This document shows positions 53,283 to 61,750 of a stretch of 64,000 bases of DNA, in pieces. Each line of letters opens with the position of its first letter. Positions within the stretch are counted from its first letter, which is position 1. Origin of the DNA: an uncultured Eubacteriales bacterium (lineage in GTDB: Bacteria; Bacillota; Clostridia; Christensenellales; CAG-314); the NCBI GenBank assembly GCA_900544545.1, contig UQVY01000007.1:32294-96293 (forward strand), given 5' to 3'. Made by a program: the position numbers and the translations under genes. The notes under the pieces are model-generated. The model ran no database searches, was not told the DNA's origin, and saw only the letters and a program-made list of their open reading frames with translations.

Positions 53283-54866
53283 ATGCTCGACTGGCTGGTC
53301 GAAGAAGGAATAAGCGAAAGTCTCAGATTCAGGGACGCCGTTTTCAGCGCGGAAGGAAAGAAGGTTACGTTTACGTTCTCTTCGCCCGTGCCGCTTGGCG
53401 ACGAAGAATTCCGTTTTCTTTCGGAGAAGGTGAAGGCGCGCGAGTGCTGCGGACTTACCTTCGTCACGGAAATCGTTCCCGACCGTCAGAATCACGAAAC
53501 TCTTCGGGCGGCGATGATGGAATATCTCAAGGAGAATTACTATTCGGTCTATATGAGATTCGCGGAGGGCGGGTATTACATAAACAAAACCAAGGGCGAA
53601 GATAATTATTCGATTGTATTCAGGCTCAACGAAGAAACTCTCGGACTTTTTGCGGAAATGAATCTGATAGACAGGCTCAACGGGTTTTTCGCCGATTATA
53701 CGGTTACGCCGGTGAACGTGTCCTACGTGGTTTCGGAGGATTCGGAGAATTTCGAGGAAACCGTGAGGAAGATCGACGCAAGACAGAGAAAAGCCGCCGC
53801 CGACATAGTCCTCAAAGCCGAAAAAACCATACCCGTCACCAACGTTTCGGGAATTATCGGACGCGCCGTAAGACAGGCTCCGACTTTTATTTCCGAGCTG
53901 AAGCGGGAGGATATGAAGGTTTGCGTGTGCGGCGAAATCAAGTCGCTGAGGAGCGACCTTCCGACCAGTTCCGACGCGGGATACGCTCTGAGAGTAAGAT
54001 TCAGGCTGGAGGACTTTTCGGGCGGGATTAACGTAACTATGTTTCTCGGAGGAGAGGAAACGGAGAAATTCGGGAAGCTTTCCGTCGGAGAAAAGGTTAT
54101 CGTTCGCGGAAAAACGAGGTCGTACGCGGGCGTTTCGGGGAGCGAAATAACTCTTACGGCTTACGCTCTGTCGTCCTGCGAGATAGGCGAAGTGAGAAAG
54201 AGCGCCGGAAGGGCGGTTCCCGAGGAATATACCTTCGTTTTCCCCGAGCCGTATATAATCACGAAACAGACGGGAATGTTCGATAAGCCCGAGATTATTC
54301 CGGAGTTTCTTAAAGGTAAGAACGTAGTCGCCTTCGACCTCGAAACGACGGGGCTGAATCCTCTGAGGGACAGCATTATCGAAATAGGCGCGGTGCGGCT
54401 TCGCGACGGAGTTATCTGCGAATCCTTCGAAACTCTCGTCGATCCGCTCGTTCACGTTCCCGATGAAGCGAGCAAGGTCAACCACATTACGGACGAGATG
54501 CTCGCGGGACAGCCCAGAATAACTCAGGTTATCGGCGATTTCAGAAAGTTCTGCGACGGCGCGATTCTCGTCGCTCACAATATCCCCTTCGATTTCGTTT
54601 TCGTGAGAGAAGCCGCCGAAAGGTCGGGCTACAGATTCGAGAACGTCAGGTGGGATACTCTCGAAATCGCGAAAAACTACTATGGCAGCCGACCTGCGGG
54701 CGTCGCGTCGCCGAGGGATTATAAGCTTCAGACTCTCGCGAAGCTTCTCGGAGTGAAAGCCGAGGACGCTCATCGTGCAAAAGACGACGCAAGAGTCTGT
54801 GCGGAAGTTCTCGTCAGGCTCGTAACTATGTCGGGCGGAGACGCCGTGGACGAAATCGAGCTGTAA
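53283..54866 (+). CDS. PolC-like N-terminal/OB/exonuclease protein without polymerase domain
   Basis: The 527-residue protein matches the first part of PolC-type DNA polymerase III. It has an N-terminal domain (about 1-190), an OB domain (about 215-305; MKVCVCGEIKSLRSDLP, FSGGINVTMFLGGEE) and a DEDDh exonuclease (about 345-515; VAFDLETTGLNP, AHNIPFDFVFV, HRAKDDARVCAE). PolC is usually near 1,400 residues with PHP and polymerase domains; both are missing. The stop is clean and the next gene begins 34 bases later, with no remnant. It lies where polC normally is. It probably serves as a separate proofreading or repair exonuclease, with another polymerase (DnaE or a separate PolC part) elsewhere. 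Confidence 0.88.
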   Translation: MLDWLVEEGISESLRFRDAVFSAEGKKVTFTFSSPVPLGDEEFRFLSEKVKARECCGLTFVTEIVPDRQNHETLRAAMMEYLKENYYSVYMRFAEGGYYINKTKGEDNYSIVFRLNEETLGLFAEMNLIDRLNGFFADYTVTPVNVSYVVSEDSENFEETVRKIDARQRKAAADIVLKAEKTIPVTNVSGIIGRAVRQAPTFISELKREDMKVCVCGEIKSLRSDLPTSSDAGYALRVRFRLEDFSGGINVTMFLGGEETEKFGKLSVGEKVIVRGKTRSYAGVSGSEITLTAYALSSCEIGEVRKSAGRAVPEEYTFVFPEPYIITKQTGMFDKPEIIPEFLKGKNVVAFDLETTGLNPLRDSIIEIGAVRLRDGVICESFETLVDPLVHVPDEASKVNHITDEMLAGQPRITQVIGDFRKFCDGAILVAHNIPFDFVFVREAAERSGYRFENVRWDTLEIAKNYYGSRPAGVASPRDYKLQTLAKLLGVKAEDAHRAKDDARVCAEVLVRLVTMSGGDAVDEIEL

Positions 54867-54900
54867 AAACCAGACGAAATAAAACCTTACGGAGGAGAAT

Positions 54901-55362
54901 ATGTCCGAAAAATTCAATAAGTGGGACAGAAGATTTATGGAAATGGCGGAAACCGTCGCGGGCTGGTCGAGCTGCTATCAGGAAGGAAGGCAGATAGGAG
55001 CGGTCGTCGTCAGGGACAAGCGCATACTGACTACCGGCTACAACGGCGCGCCTCAGGGCGTAACGAGCTGTAAGGAAAGAGGAGAATGCCTCAGAAGGAA
55101 GCTCGGGATTCCGAGCGGAACTAGGCACGAATTATGTTACGCCGTTCACGCCGAACAGAACGCGATAATTCAGGCTGCCCGACTGGGAATTCAACTCGAA
55201 GGAGCCACGCTCTACTGTACTCATCAGCCCTGCGTTATCTGCGCGAAAATGATTATCAACGCCGGAATAAGCCGCGTCGTGTACAGGGAAGGCTATCCCG
55301 ACGAGTTTTCTCTCGACCTTTTCGGCGAAGCCGGAGTTTCCATCGACCGCTACGACGAATGA
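54901..55362 (+). CDS. comEB: dCMP deaminase (ComEB-type)
   Basis: The 153-residue zinc enzyme makes dUMP from dCMP for thymidylate synthesis. Catalytic residues are H83 and E85 in VHAEQNAI and the zinc cysteines C111 and C114 in [16 protein letters not shown] precedes the ATG. It follows the PolC-like gene by 34 bases and is probably last in the long plus-strand run. The name comEB reflects family, not a proven competence role. Confidence 0.95.
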   Translation: MSEKFNKWDRRFMEMAETVAGWSSCYQEGRQIGAVVVRDKRILTTGYNGAPQGVTSCKERGECLRRKLGIPSGTRHELCYAVHAEQNAIIQAARLGIQLEGATLYCTHQPCVICAKMIINAGISRVVYREGYPDEFSLDLFGEAGVSIDRYDE

Positions 55363-55545
55363 TTTTACGGAGCGCGCGGATTTTGGCGGGCGATTTTTTT
55401 TGTTTTTTGCAGAGTGGACGAAAAATCCGTAAAAACTACCGTGTAAAAGCGGTAACGTGCGCGAATAACGGCGAAATTCCGACAAAAGTCAGGTTTTTTG
55501 CCGTTTTTTATAATAATCCGTTTTTGAATAGGCGTTTTTCTGCGC

Positions 55546-55574
55546 TTGACATAAGTTATTCCGTATGGTATACT
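55546..55574 (+). promoter_or_regulatory. Promoter of the large surface protein gene
   Basis: TTGACA (55546-55551) and TATACT (55569-55574) are 17 bases apart, with TGG before the -10. Transcription should start near 55581. The gap 55363-55545 holds a T-rich stretch after comEB but no clear hairpin terminator. Confidence 0.87.
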
Positions 55575-55586
55575 GAAATTCAAACA

Positions 55587-55673
55587 ATGGGGAGGTATGC
55601 TTTCCGCTCGGCGGAGTTTGACCGGAAGGGTAACCGGAGAAGAAGACTTGCATACCGGAAAAGGAAAAAATGA
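55587..55673 (+). CDS. Possible upstream ORF coupled to the surface protein
   Basis: ATG 55587 lies about six bases after the predicted transcript start, so it would be almost leaderless. It encodes 28 residues, very basic at the end (RKGNRRRRLAYRKRKK), and stops at TGA 55671-55673, which overlaps the ATG (55670) of the surface protein. No ribosome binding site is seen. It may be a chance frame. Confidence 0.3.
   Translation: MGRYAFRSAEFDRKGNRRRRLAYRKRKK
55594..55656 (+). promoter_or_regulatory. Structured 5' leader (three-way-junction-like) of the surface protein
   Basis: GGTATGC (55594-55600) pairs with GCATACC (55650-55656). Inside lie TCCGC-TCG-GCGGA (55603-55615) and CCGG-AAGGGTAA-CCGG (55622-55637), which together give a three-way junction. 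The same segment is also the open frame of a 28-codon upstream ORF. I do not match it to a known riboswitch class. Confidence 0.5.
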
Positions 55674-58600
55674 AAAAGAAATACTTACTGATAATAGTGT
55701 TGATCGCGGCGTGTATGCTGCTTTCCGCGGGGGTTACCGCGGGAAGGCCTGAATACGCCTCCGCAGCCACGGTTTTTTCGGGGAAAGGAACTGCCGAAAG
55801 TCCGTATCTCATAACATCTCTTGCCGATATGAAGCTTCTTTCGTCGCTCTGCTCGGGCGAAAACGCTTCGGCTTATCTTTCCGCCCACTATAAACTCACC
55901 AAAGACGTGGATATGGGCGGCGTCGTTTCGGAGGAAAGCGGAAGAACCGTCTGGGGCGGAGAGGCTTTCACTCCGATAGCTTCCTTCGGAGGAACGAAGT
56001 ATCAGGAAGGAGGAAGCGGTTTCAGCGGAGTGTTCGACGGGAACGGCAAGAAGCTCACCAATCTCTACGTTTATTCGGTCAATAACTACGTAGGTCTTTT
56101 CGGAGTTATCGACGGAGGAACGGTCAGGAATCTCGTTATAGAAACGGGTTACGTTTCGGGTAAGCAGTTCGTCGGCGGAATCGCGGGAGCGGTTTACGGA
56201 AAGGGAACGATAACCGACGGTATCAACGGAGCGATGGTTTACGCGTCGTCGAGCCATTCGGGCGGAATCGCGGGTTACGTTGCGGGAACGAGCGTATCGT
56301 CGCGGGCTTCGGTCGTCAGATGTATAAATATGGGCGGAGTATCCTCCACAGGTTCGTACGTGGGCGGCATAGTCGGAGCCAACGAAGGAAGGGTTTACGA
56401 ATGCTTCAATATAGGCGGAGTCGCGGGCGGTTCGGTCAGAGGAGCCGTTGCCGGTTCCAACGGCGTGGAAAAAGCCGAGCCCTGCGCCTCTCTCGAACGC
56501 GTTTATTATAATAAAGACACTCTCGTTCTGGACAATAACGAAACTCTCGCGCCCGGTTCGGTTTGCGGAGCCTCCAAGGTTCAGTGCGAAGACAATAAGC
56601 TCACTACCTCAAAGATGGTTACTCTTTACGGAGAAAGCAAGCCTCTCGGAATGACTCTTTCTTCCTCGGGCTGGACTTTCCGGACGCCTTCGTCCAAGGA
56701 CTCTACGCTGCACTATTATCCCGTGCCGGCGACGCTTTCGTATACGATATCGGTAGAGGTTCTTCCCGGCGTATTCACGGTGAGTTTCGACCTTAACGGA
56801 GCCGACGGAACTCCTCCCGCAAGTCAGACCGTAAGAGAGGGCGAATACGCATCGAGGCCTTCCGATCCGGTAAGAAGCGGATACGAATTCGTGCATTGGG
56901 CTACGGATACGAAGGAAGGCTCTTCGGCTTTCGGTTTCACGGAGAACAAAATAACCGACGACCTCGTGCTTTACGCGATATGGGTTTTCAAGGATCCCAA
57001 GGTATCGGTGGACGTTTCGGTCACCAACGGAAGAACGGCAAAGACCGCGATTTACGGCGACGTGGTTACTCTTACGGCAAACGTCCGTCACGGCGCGGAG
57101 AAAGTTGAATTCGAGTGGTACCGTCAGGGCGAAACGGGCGTTGTTATATCGAAGTCGGCGACTCTGAAGCTTACCGACGTCCTTCAGAGCGGAGTTTATT
57201 ACTGTAAAGTCAGGGTTTCGGATGCGGGCAACACCAAAATCGCGTATACCGATAAGGTCGAGGTCCGTATAAGCAAAGCCATAGATCCGTCCTATTCGGT
57301 ACCCGAGGTCGAGCCGGTCACTTACAGGGAAGGTCTGAAGCTCGGCGACATAGAATTGCCCGAAGGCTACAGCTGGCAGAAGCCCGATACGCTTCTCAAC
57401 GCTACGGGTTCGGCGGGAAGGCTTTTCGCGTTTACGTTCGTCCCTTCGGATAAGAACAATTACGAGATCGTTCAGGGCGATAAGATCAAGGTCGTCGTGA
57501 ACAAAGCGACCTACGAAGGAAAAACCCACGAGCCGATAACGGGCGTCGTGTACAGGTACGGACTTAAACTCGGCGATATAGCTCTCGACGCGGATTTCAA
57601 GTGGGTTAATCCCGATACGCTGGTTTTTGCCGGAGACGATCAGGTTTTCGACGCATATTATAACGCCGCTCCCGATAATTACGAAGACTTTACGCTTACG
57701 ATTTCCATATCCGTCGGCAAGGCTACGCCCGTAGTCGTCCCGAATACGTCCAAGGTCAATCTTTACGAAAACACCAATCCCGACAAGGTCATTCTTCCGA
57801 CTCTCGAAGGAAGCACCCCGGGCGAATGCAGACTTGCCGAAGGACAGACGCTGAGGGTGGGCGTAACTTCGTCCTACGAATGGATTTTCACTCCCGAAGA
57901 CGCCGATAATTACGTCGGAATAAGCGGAACGGTCGAGCTTTACGTTTCGGCGATAAGGCTCGACAGCATAAAGGTTTCGAAGAAGCCCGTCAAGATGAAT
58001 TACACGGCTTTCGAGGAGGTCAATACCGAAGGTATGGAGATCGTTCGCTGCTTCAACAGCGGCGACGTCGAGGTCATTCCCGAAAGCGAGTACGTCATCT
58101 CCTACGTCGGCAATCCCAAAGACTGTCACTATTTCCTCTGCAACAATTTTTTCGGAAATACGAGCCAGAGGTCGATAAGGGTTACTCTTCTCGACAACAG
58201 CGATTTCAGCTGCGACGTGGAAGGCTTCGTGGTGGAGAAGGCGAGATTCGATCTCGAATCGGTCGTTCATCCCGAGATCAACCTCACTTACAGTCCTCTT
58301 CTGAGCTTTATGTCGATTTCCGAGTGCCTTAAAGAGAACTACGAACTCGTCGACCGTCCGGAAAGCCTCAACGCCGGATACGGTCAGGAATTCAATATCG
58401 TCTATAACAGCGACGAGAAGAATTATTACGACGCCGAGCTTGTCGTTATCGTGAATATCGACAAAGCCGAGTTTTCCGACGCGGTGAAGAATCGCGCCGC
58501 TTCGGCTCACGGAGTTTTGACCGCGACGTATAAAGCCGGAATGACTCTCGGGGATATTCCGCTCAACGACTCCTTCTTCTGGTCGGAGAAGGATACTCTC

Positions 58601-59785
58601 ATAAAAGCGGGAAAGAAAGCCTATAAGGCTTATTTCAATTCGGACGAAAGGAATTATAACGATTACGAGCTTGAAATAACCGTTTCCGTGGCGAGAGCCG
58701 TTTTCGAACTCGGAGAGTTTGAATTCGACGACGCGGAATTCGCCTACGACGGAAAGGAACACGGAATTTTCGTGGTGTTCGCGTCGGGCGCGGCTCCGGA
58801 AGGGGTTTCGGTCACGTATACGGGCAACAACGTTTCGAGGGCGGGAAGCTATACGGTTACGGCTGTTTTCGAGCTTACCGAGCCGGAGAATTACGAGCCG
58901 ATAAAGAGCCGCACGGCGGTTATGATCATTCATAAGCGCGACATAACCGTCGATTTCAATCCCAATTTCGACGGAAGCTTTATTTCGGGCGAGAACGGAA
59001 TCATCGATACCGAAATCGAAGGTCTGCTCGACGGCGACAACGTTACGGTCCGCCTTAAAATCATCGACGAAGCGGGCAATATCCTTGCCGAGGGCGATAA
59101 CTGCATAGAGCGCGTTTTCAGCGCGGGGCGCTATACGATTATCGCGGAGATAGTCGACGACAACTACAAAATCAAAGCCGTCACCGAAATGCCCTTTACC
59201 GTCAAGACCGCCTCGGTTACCTCCAAGAAGGGCGATCCGCCGCAGGTAGTCATTCTGAGTACCAACGGATTCGATCCCAACGCCGTTCTGAATTGCGGAA
59301 ACGTCGATATTTCCGCCATAGCCAAGCAGCTCAACGCAAGCATTTTCAGTCAGATAGGGGATTTCGAGGTGCGTCAGATGTTCAATATTGAGCTTTACGA
59401 CGACCGTAATCTCGACAAGATCGAGCTGAAGGACTCGGTTCAGATAAAGATTCGCATACCCGACGAGCTTCTCGAGGAGGATATCGAGCTTAATATAGTC
59501 TACGTCCGCGAAATCGAGGGCGAAAACGGAGAAAAGCAGTATATTCCCGTCAATATGAACGCGCGGAGAGAAGGCGGTTATCTCGTTTTCGACACGGACC
59601 ACCTCTCCAATTACGCGATAGTCGCGAGTTTCTCCGACAATCCCGGACCTACTCCCCCTCCGCCCGACGACGATCCCGTCAATCCGAATAATCCCGTTTC
59701 CGGTCTCGGATGGCAGATCATCATTATCGTAGGCGTCCTGAGCGGAGTGGTAGCCGTCGCGATCGTTATTCTCCGCAGAAAGTAA
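55670..59785 (+). CDS. Large cell-surface protein with GLUG, InlB B-repeat and MBG/YDG-like domains
   Basis: The 1371-residue protein has a signal peptide (about 1-35, cut near YASAA), a GLUG-like region (about 40-215; VGLFGVIDGGTVRNLVIETG, HSGGIAGYVAG), an InlB B-repeat (about 365-440; FDLNGADGTPPASQTVREGE) and Ig-like modules. Three copies of a unit with xLGDIxL...W...DTL...AG...NY start near 553, 628 and 953. A Pro/Asp-rich spacer and a C-terminal membrane helix with RRK tail (about 1346-1371) follow; there is no LPxTG. It is anchored by the helix and likely adhesive. AAAGGA precedes the ATG. Confidence 0.87.
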   Translation: MKKKYLLIIVLIAACMLLSAGVTAGRPEYASAATVFSGKGTAESPYLITSLADMKLLSSLCSGENASAYLSAHYKLTKDVDMGGVVSEESGRTVWGGEAFTPIASFGGTKYQEGGSGFSGVFDGNGKKLTNLYVYSVNNYVGLFGVIDGGTVRNLVIETGYVSGKQFVGGIAGAVYGKGTITDGINGAMVYASSSHSGGIAGYVAGTSVSSRASVVRCINMGGVSSTGSYVGGIVGANEGRVYECFNIGGVAGGSVRGAVAGSNGVEKAEPCASLERVYYNKDTLVLDNNETLAPGSVCGASKVQCEDNKLTTSKMVTLYGESKPLGMTLSSSGWTFRTPSSKDSTLHYYPVPATLSYTISVEVLPGVFTVSFDLNGADGTPPASQTVREGEYASRPSDPVRSGYEFVHWATDTKEGSSAFGFTENKITDDLVLYAIWVFKDPKVSVDVSVTNGRTAKTAIYGDVVTLTANVRHGAEKVEFEWYRQGETGVVISKSATLKLTDVLQSGVYYCKVRVSDAGNTKIAYTDKVEVRISKAIDPSYSVPEVEPVTYREGLKLGDIELPEGYSWQKPDTLLNATGSAGRLFAFTFVPSDKNNYEIVQGDKIKVVVNKATYEGKTHEPITGVVYRYGLKLGDIALDADFKWVNPDTLVFAGDDQVFDAYYNAAPDNYEDFTLTISISVGKATPVVVPNTSKVNLYENTNPDKVILPTLEGSTPGECRLAEGQTLRVGVTSSYEWIFTPEDADNYVGISGTVELYVSAIRLDSIKVSKKPVKMNYTAFEEVNTEGMEIVRCFNSGDVEVIPESEYVISYVGNPKDCHYFLCNNFFGNTSQRSIRVTLLDNSDFSCDVEGFVVEKARFDLESVVHPEINLTYSPLLSFMSISECLKENYELVDRPESLNAGYGQEFNIVYNSDEKNYYDAELVVIVNIDKAEFSDAVKNRAASAHGVLTATYKAGMTLGDIPLNDSFFWSEKDTLIKAGKKAYKAYFNSDERNYNDYELEITVSVARAVFELGEFEFDDAEFAYDGKEHGIFVVFASGAAPEGVSVTYTGNNVSRAGSYTVTAVFELTEPENYEPIKSRTAVMIIHKRDITVDFNPNFDGSFISGENGIIDTEIEGLLDGDNVTVRLKIIDEAGNILAEGDNCIERVFSAGRYTIIAEIVDDNYKIKAVTEMPFTVKTASVTSKKGDPPQVVILSTNGFDPNAVLNCGNVDISAIAKQLNASIFSQIGDFEVRQMFNIELYDDRNLDKIELKDSVQIKIRIPDELLEEDIELNIVYVREIEGENGEKQYIPVNMNARREGGYLVFDTDHLSNYAIVASFSDNPGPTPPPPDDDPVNPNNPVSGLGWQIIIIVGVLSGVVAVAIVILRRK

Positions 59786-59870
59786 GAAAAGCTCACAGAA
59801 ATAAGAGAGGCTCGCAGAAAAATAAGAAAGGCGTGCGGAAAGCAAGAAGAGCGCAAGGGACGGACCTGCG
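59770..59870. repeat. Decayed tandem repeats after the surface protein gene
   Basis: Four copies of a unit near 24 bp resembling AGAAATAAGAAAGGCTCGC run from the stop codon onward. The remaining bases to 60034 carry no clear gene or terminator. Confidence 0.6.
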
Positions 59871-60034
59871 AAAATCGTATCGTCCTACCGTCGTTTTCCG
59901 CGGAAAACGCGACGGAACTCAAAACGAGAGCCGATTTATCGAAGCCGCGACGAAATTGCGGAATCCGTCCGTACTACGGTCGCTTCGGGAAAGAGCGGCT
60001 TGAATTCATCACATAGAAACAGAAGGAAACGCCG

Positions 60035-60580
60035 ATGTTTATAACTTTATCGGGAATGCTCGGAAGCGGGAAAAGTACCGTTTGCGGGATTATGAAAGGA
60101 AGATACGGCTTCGAAGTCTTTACGACCGGAAGCATATTGCGTCGGCTTGCTGAAGAAAGGGGAATGTCCGCGCTGGAATTCAACGACTATATCCTTAAAT
60201 CGGAAAATAACGTAGACGATATCATCGACAGCGAATCCAAGCGTATAGCCGCCGAAAGAAAGGGCGACGATATCGTATTCGATTCGAGAATGGCGTGGTT
60301 TTTCGTTCCCGAAAGCTTTAAGGTCTTTATGAAAGTCAGGGACGAAGTGGCCGCCGAAAGAGTTTTCTCGGGCGGAGAAAGAAAGAGCGAGAGCTATTCT
60401 TCGGTCGGGGAAGCGTTGGAATCGCTCAGGAAACGCGGAAGGATAGAGCGGGAGCGTTTTCTCAAGCTCTATAAAGCCGATTACCGCGACGAAAACAACT
60501 ACGACCTTATCGTCGATACGACCTTTCTGACGCCCGAAGAGGCCGCCGGAAGGATAGTTTCCGCCGCCCGAAATCACTGA
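60035..60580 (+). CDS. Cytidylate-kinase-like P-loop nucleotide kinase
   Basis: The 181-residue protein has a P-loop GMLGSGKST (7-15), a segment FTTGSILRRLAEERGMSALEFNDYI typical of type 2 cytidylate kinases, a DSRMAWFF block and basic residues in the lid (RKRGRIERERF). It probably phosphorylates CMP/dCMP or a related nucleotide. Its position before deoC fits nucleoside metabolism. AAGGAA precedes the ATG. Confidence 0.82.
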   Translation: MFITLSGMLGSGKSTVCGIMKGRYGFEVFTTGSILRRLAEERGMSALEFNDYILKSENNVDDIIDSESKRIAAERKGDDIVFDSRMAWFFVPESFKVFMKVRDEVAAERVFSGGERKSESYSSVGEALESLRKRGRIERERFLKLYKADYRDENNYDLIVDTTFLTPEEAAGRIVSAARNH

Positions 60581-60684
60581 AAGCGAAAACGCCCGACCGT
60601 CCGCGGCTTGCCACGGGCGCGGCTTGCGAAAACGCCGAAGATTGGCGGAATTATTCCGAAAATGCTGAAAACGAGGGATTTTTT

Positions 60685-61344
60685 ATGGAAATAAGAGATA
60701 TTTTGTCAAGAGTCGATCATACTTTGCTCAAACAATTCGCAACGTTTGACGACATAAAGGCTTTATGCGACGACGCGATAGCCTATTCTACGGCGTCGGT
60801 CTGCATTCCGCCCTGTTTCGTGGAGGCCGCGAAGGACTATTGCGAAGGGAAGATGAAAATCTGTACGGTTATAGGCTTCCCCAACGGTTACAACGCCGCG
60901 CCAGTCAAGATTTTCGAGACCTACGACGCGATCCGCCACGGAGCGGACGAAGTGGACGTCGTCGTCAATATAGGCGACGTAAAGGCAGGAAATTACGACA
61001 AAGTCCTTACCGAGCTGAAGGAGATTCGCTCTACGGCTTGTGAAAAGATAATGAAAGTCATAATCGAAACCTGTTATCTTTCCGAAGAGGAGAAGATAAG
61101 GATGTGTGAAGTCGTAACCGCAAGCGGAGCCGATTTCATCAAGACTTCGACCGGTTTCGGAACGGGCGGAGCGACCTTGGAGGACGTGATTCTTCTCAGG
61201 AAAACCGTCGGCGCGAACGTAAAGGTCAAAGCCGCCGGCGGAATCAGGACGCTCGGGGACGCGAAGCTCTTTATAGAAGCGGGCGCGGACAGACTCGGAA
61301 CGAGCGCGATAGTCAGGCTCGTGAAAGAGGGCGCAAAGCTCTGA
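60685..61344 (+). CDS. deoC: Deoxyribose-phosphate aldolase
   Basis: The 219-residue TIM-barrel enzyme splits 2-deoxyribose 5-phosphate into glyceraldehyde 3-phosphate and acetaldehyde. Seen are DHTLLKQFATFDDI, the catalytic Lys segments KIMKVIIETC and FIKTSTGFGTGGAT (Schiff-base Lys), and VKAAGGIRTL. The product feeds glycolysis. It has its own ribosome binding site and sits 104 bases after the kinase. Confidence 0.97.
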   Translation: MEIRDILSRVDHTLLKQFATFDDIKALCDDAIAYSTASVCIPPCFVEAAKDYCEGKMKICTVIGFPNGYNAAPVKIFETYDAIRHGADEVDVVVNIGDVKAGNYDKVLTELKEIRSTACEKIMKVIIETCYLSEEEKIRMCEVVTASGADFIKTSTGFGTGGATLEDVILLRKTVGANVKVKAAGGIRTLGDAKLFIEAGADRLGTSAIVRLVKEGAKL

Positions 61345-61386
61345 TGAGCGGGTTTCGAAAAAACTACTGAAGAAAAGGAGAGTTTA

Positions 61387-61671
61387 ATGGAGACGCTTCA
61401 GATTGTCGTGCTTGCCTTTGCGTGCTGCGCGTCGCTCGTCGGATTTTTCTCGATGAAAATCGACAAGGAAAGAGCGAAAAGGCAGGCCTGGAGAATCAAA
61501 GAATCCGTTCTGTTTCTTATTGCCGCGTTCGGAGGCGTAGGTTCGACCGTAGGAATGTACGTTTTCAGGCATAAGACGAATCACTGGTATTTCAAGTATT
61601 TCTTCCCCGTTCTCGCGGTTATCGACGTAGCCGTATACGTATGGCTTTTTATTGAGTTCGGTAAGGCGTAA
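61387..61671 (+). CDS. DUF1294-family small membrane protein
   Basis: The 94-residue protein has three membrane helices and the family signature FFSMKIDKERAKRQAWRIKE followed by LFLIAAFGGVGSTVGMYVFRHKTNHWYF. The function of the family is unknown; some homologues are fused to cold-shock domains. AAGGAG precedes the ATG. Confidence 0.9.
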   Translation: METLQIVVLAFACCASLVGFFSMKIDKERAKRQAWRIKESVLFLIAAFGGVGSTVGMYVFRHKTNHWYFKYFFPVLAVIDVAVYVWLFIEFGKA

Positions 61672-61750
61672 AAACGAGGAATTGCCCGACGGACGGCAGC
61701 CGTTGGGCTTCTTTATCGCTTCCGCGTTTTACGGAAGCAGCGGAGGAATT

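Noticed and set aside
56609..59845. A 1078-codon minus-strand frame opposite the surface protein gene.
   Set aside because: It is a shadow produced by codon bias. It has no start signal or domain pattern, while the plus-strand frame has a promoter, ribosome binding site, signal peptide and domains.
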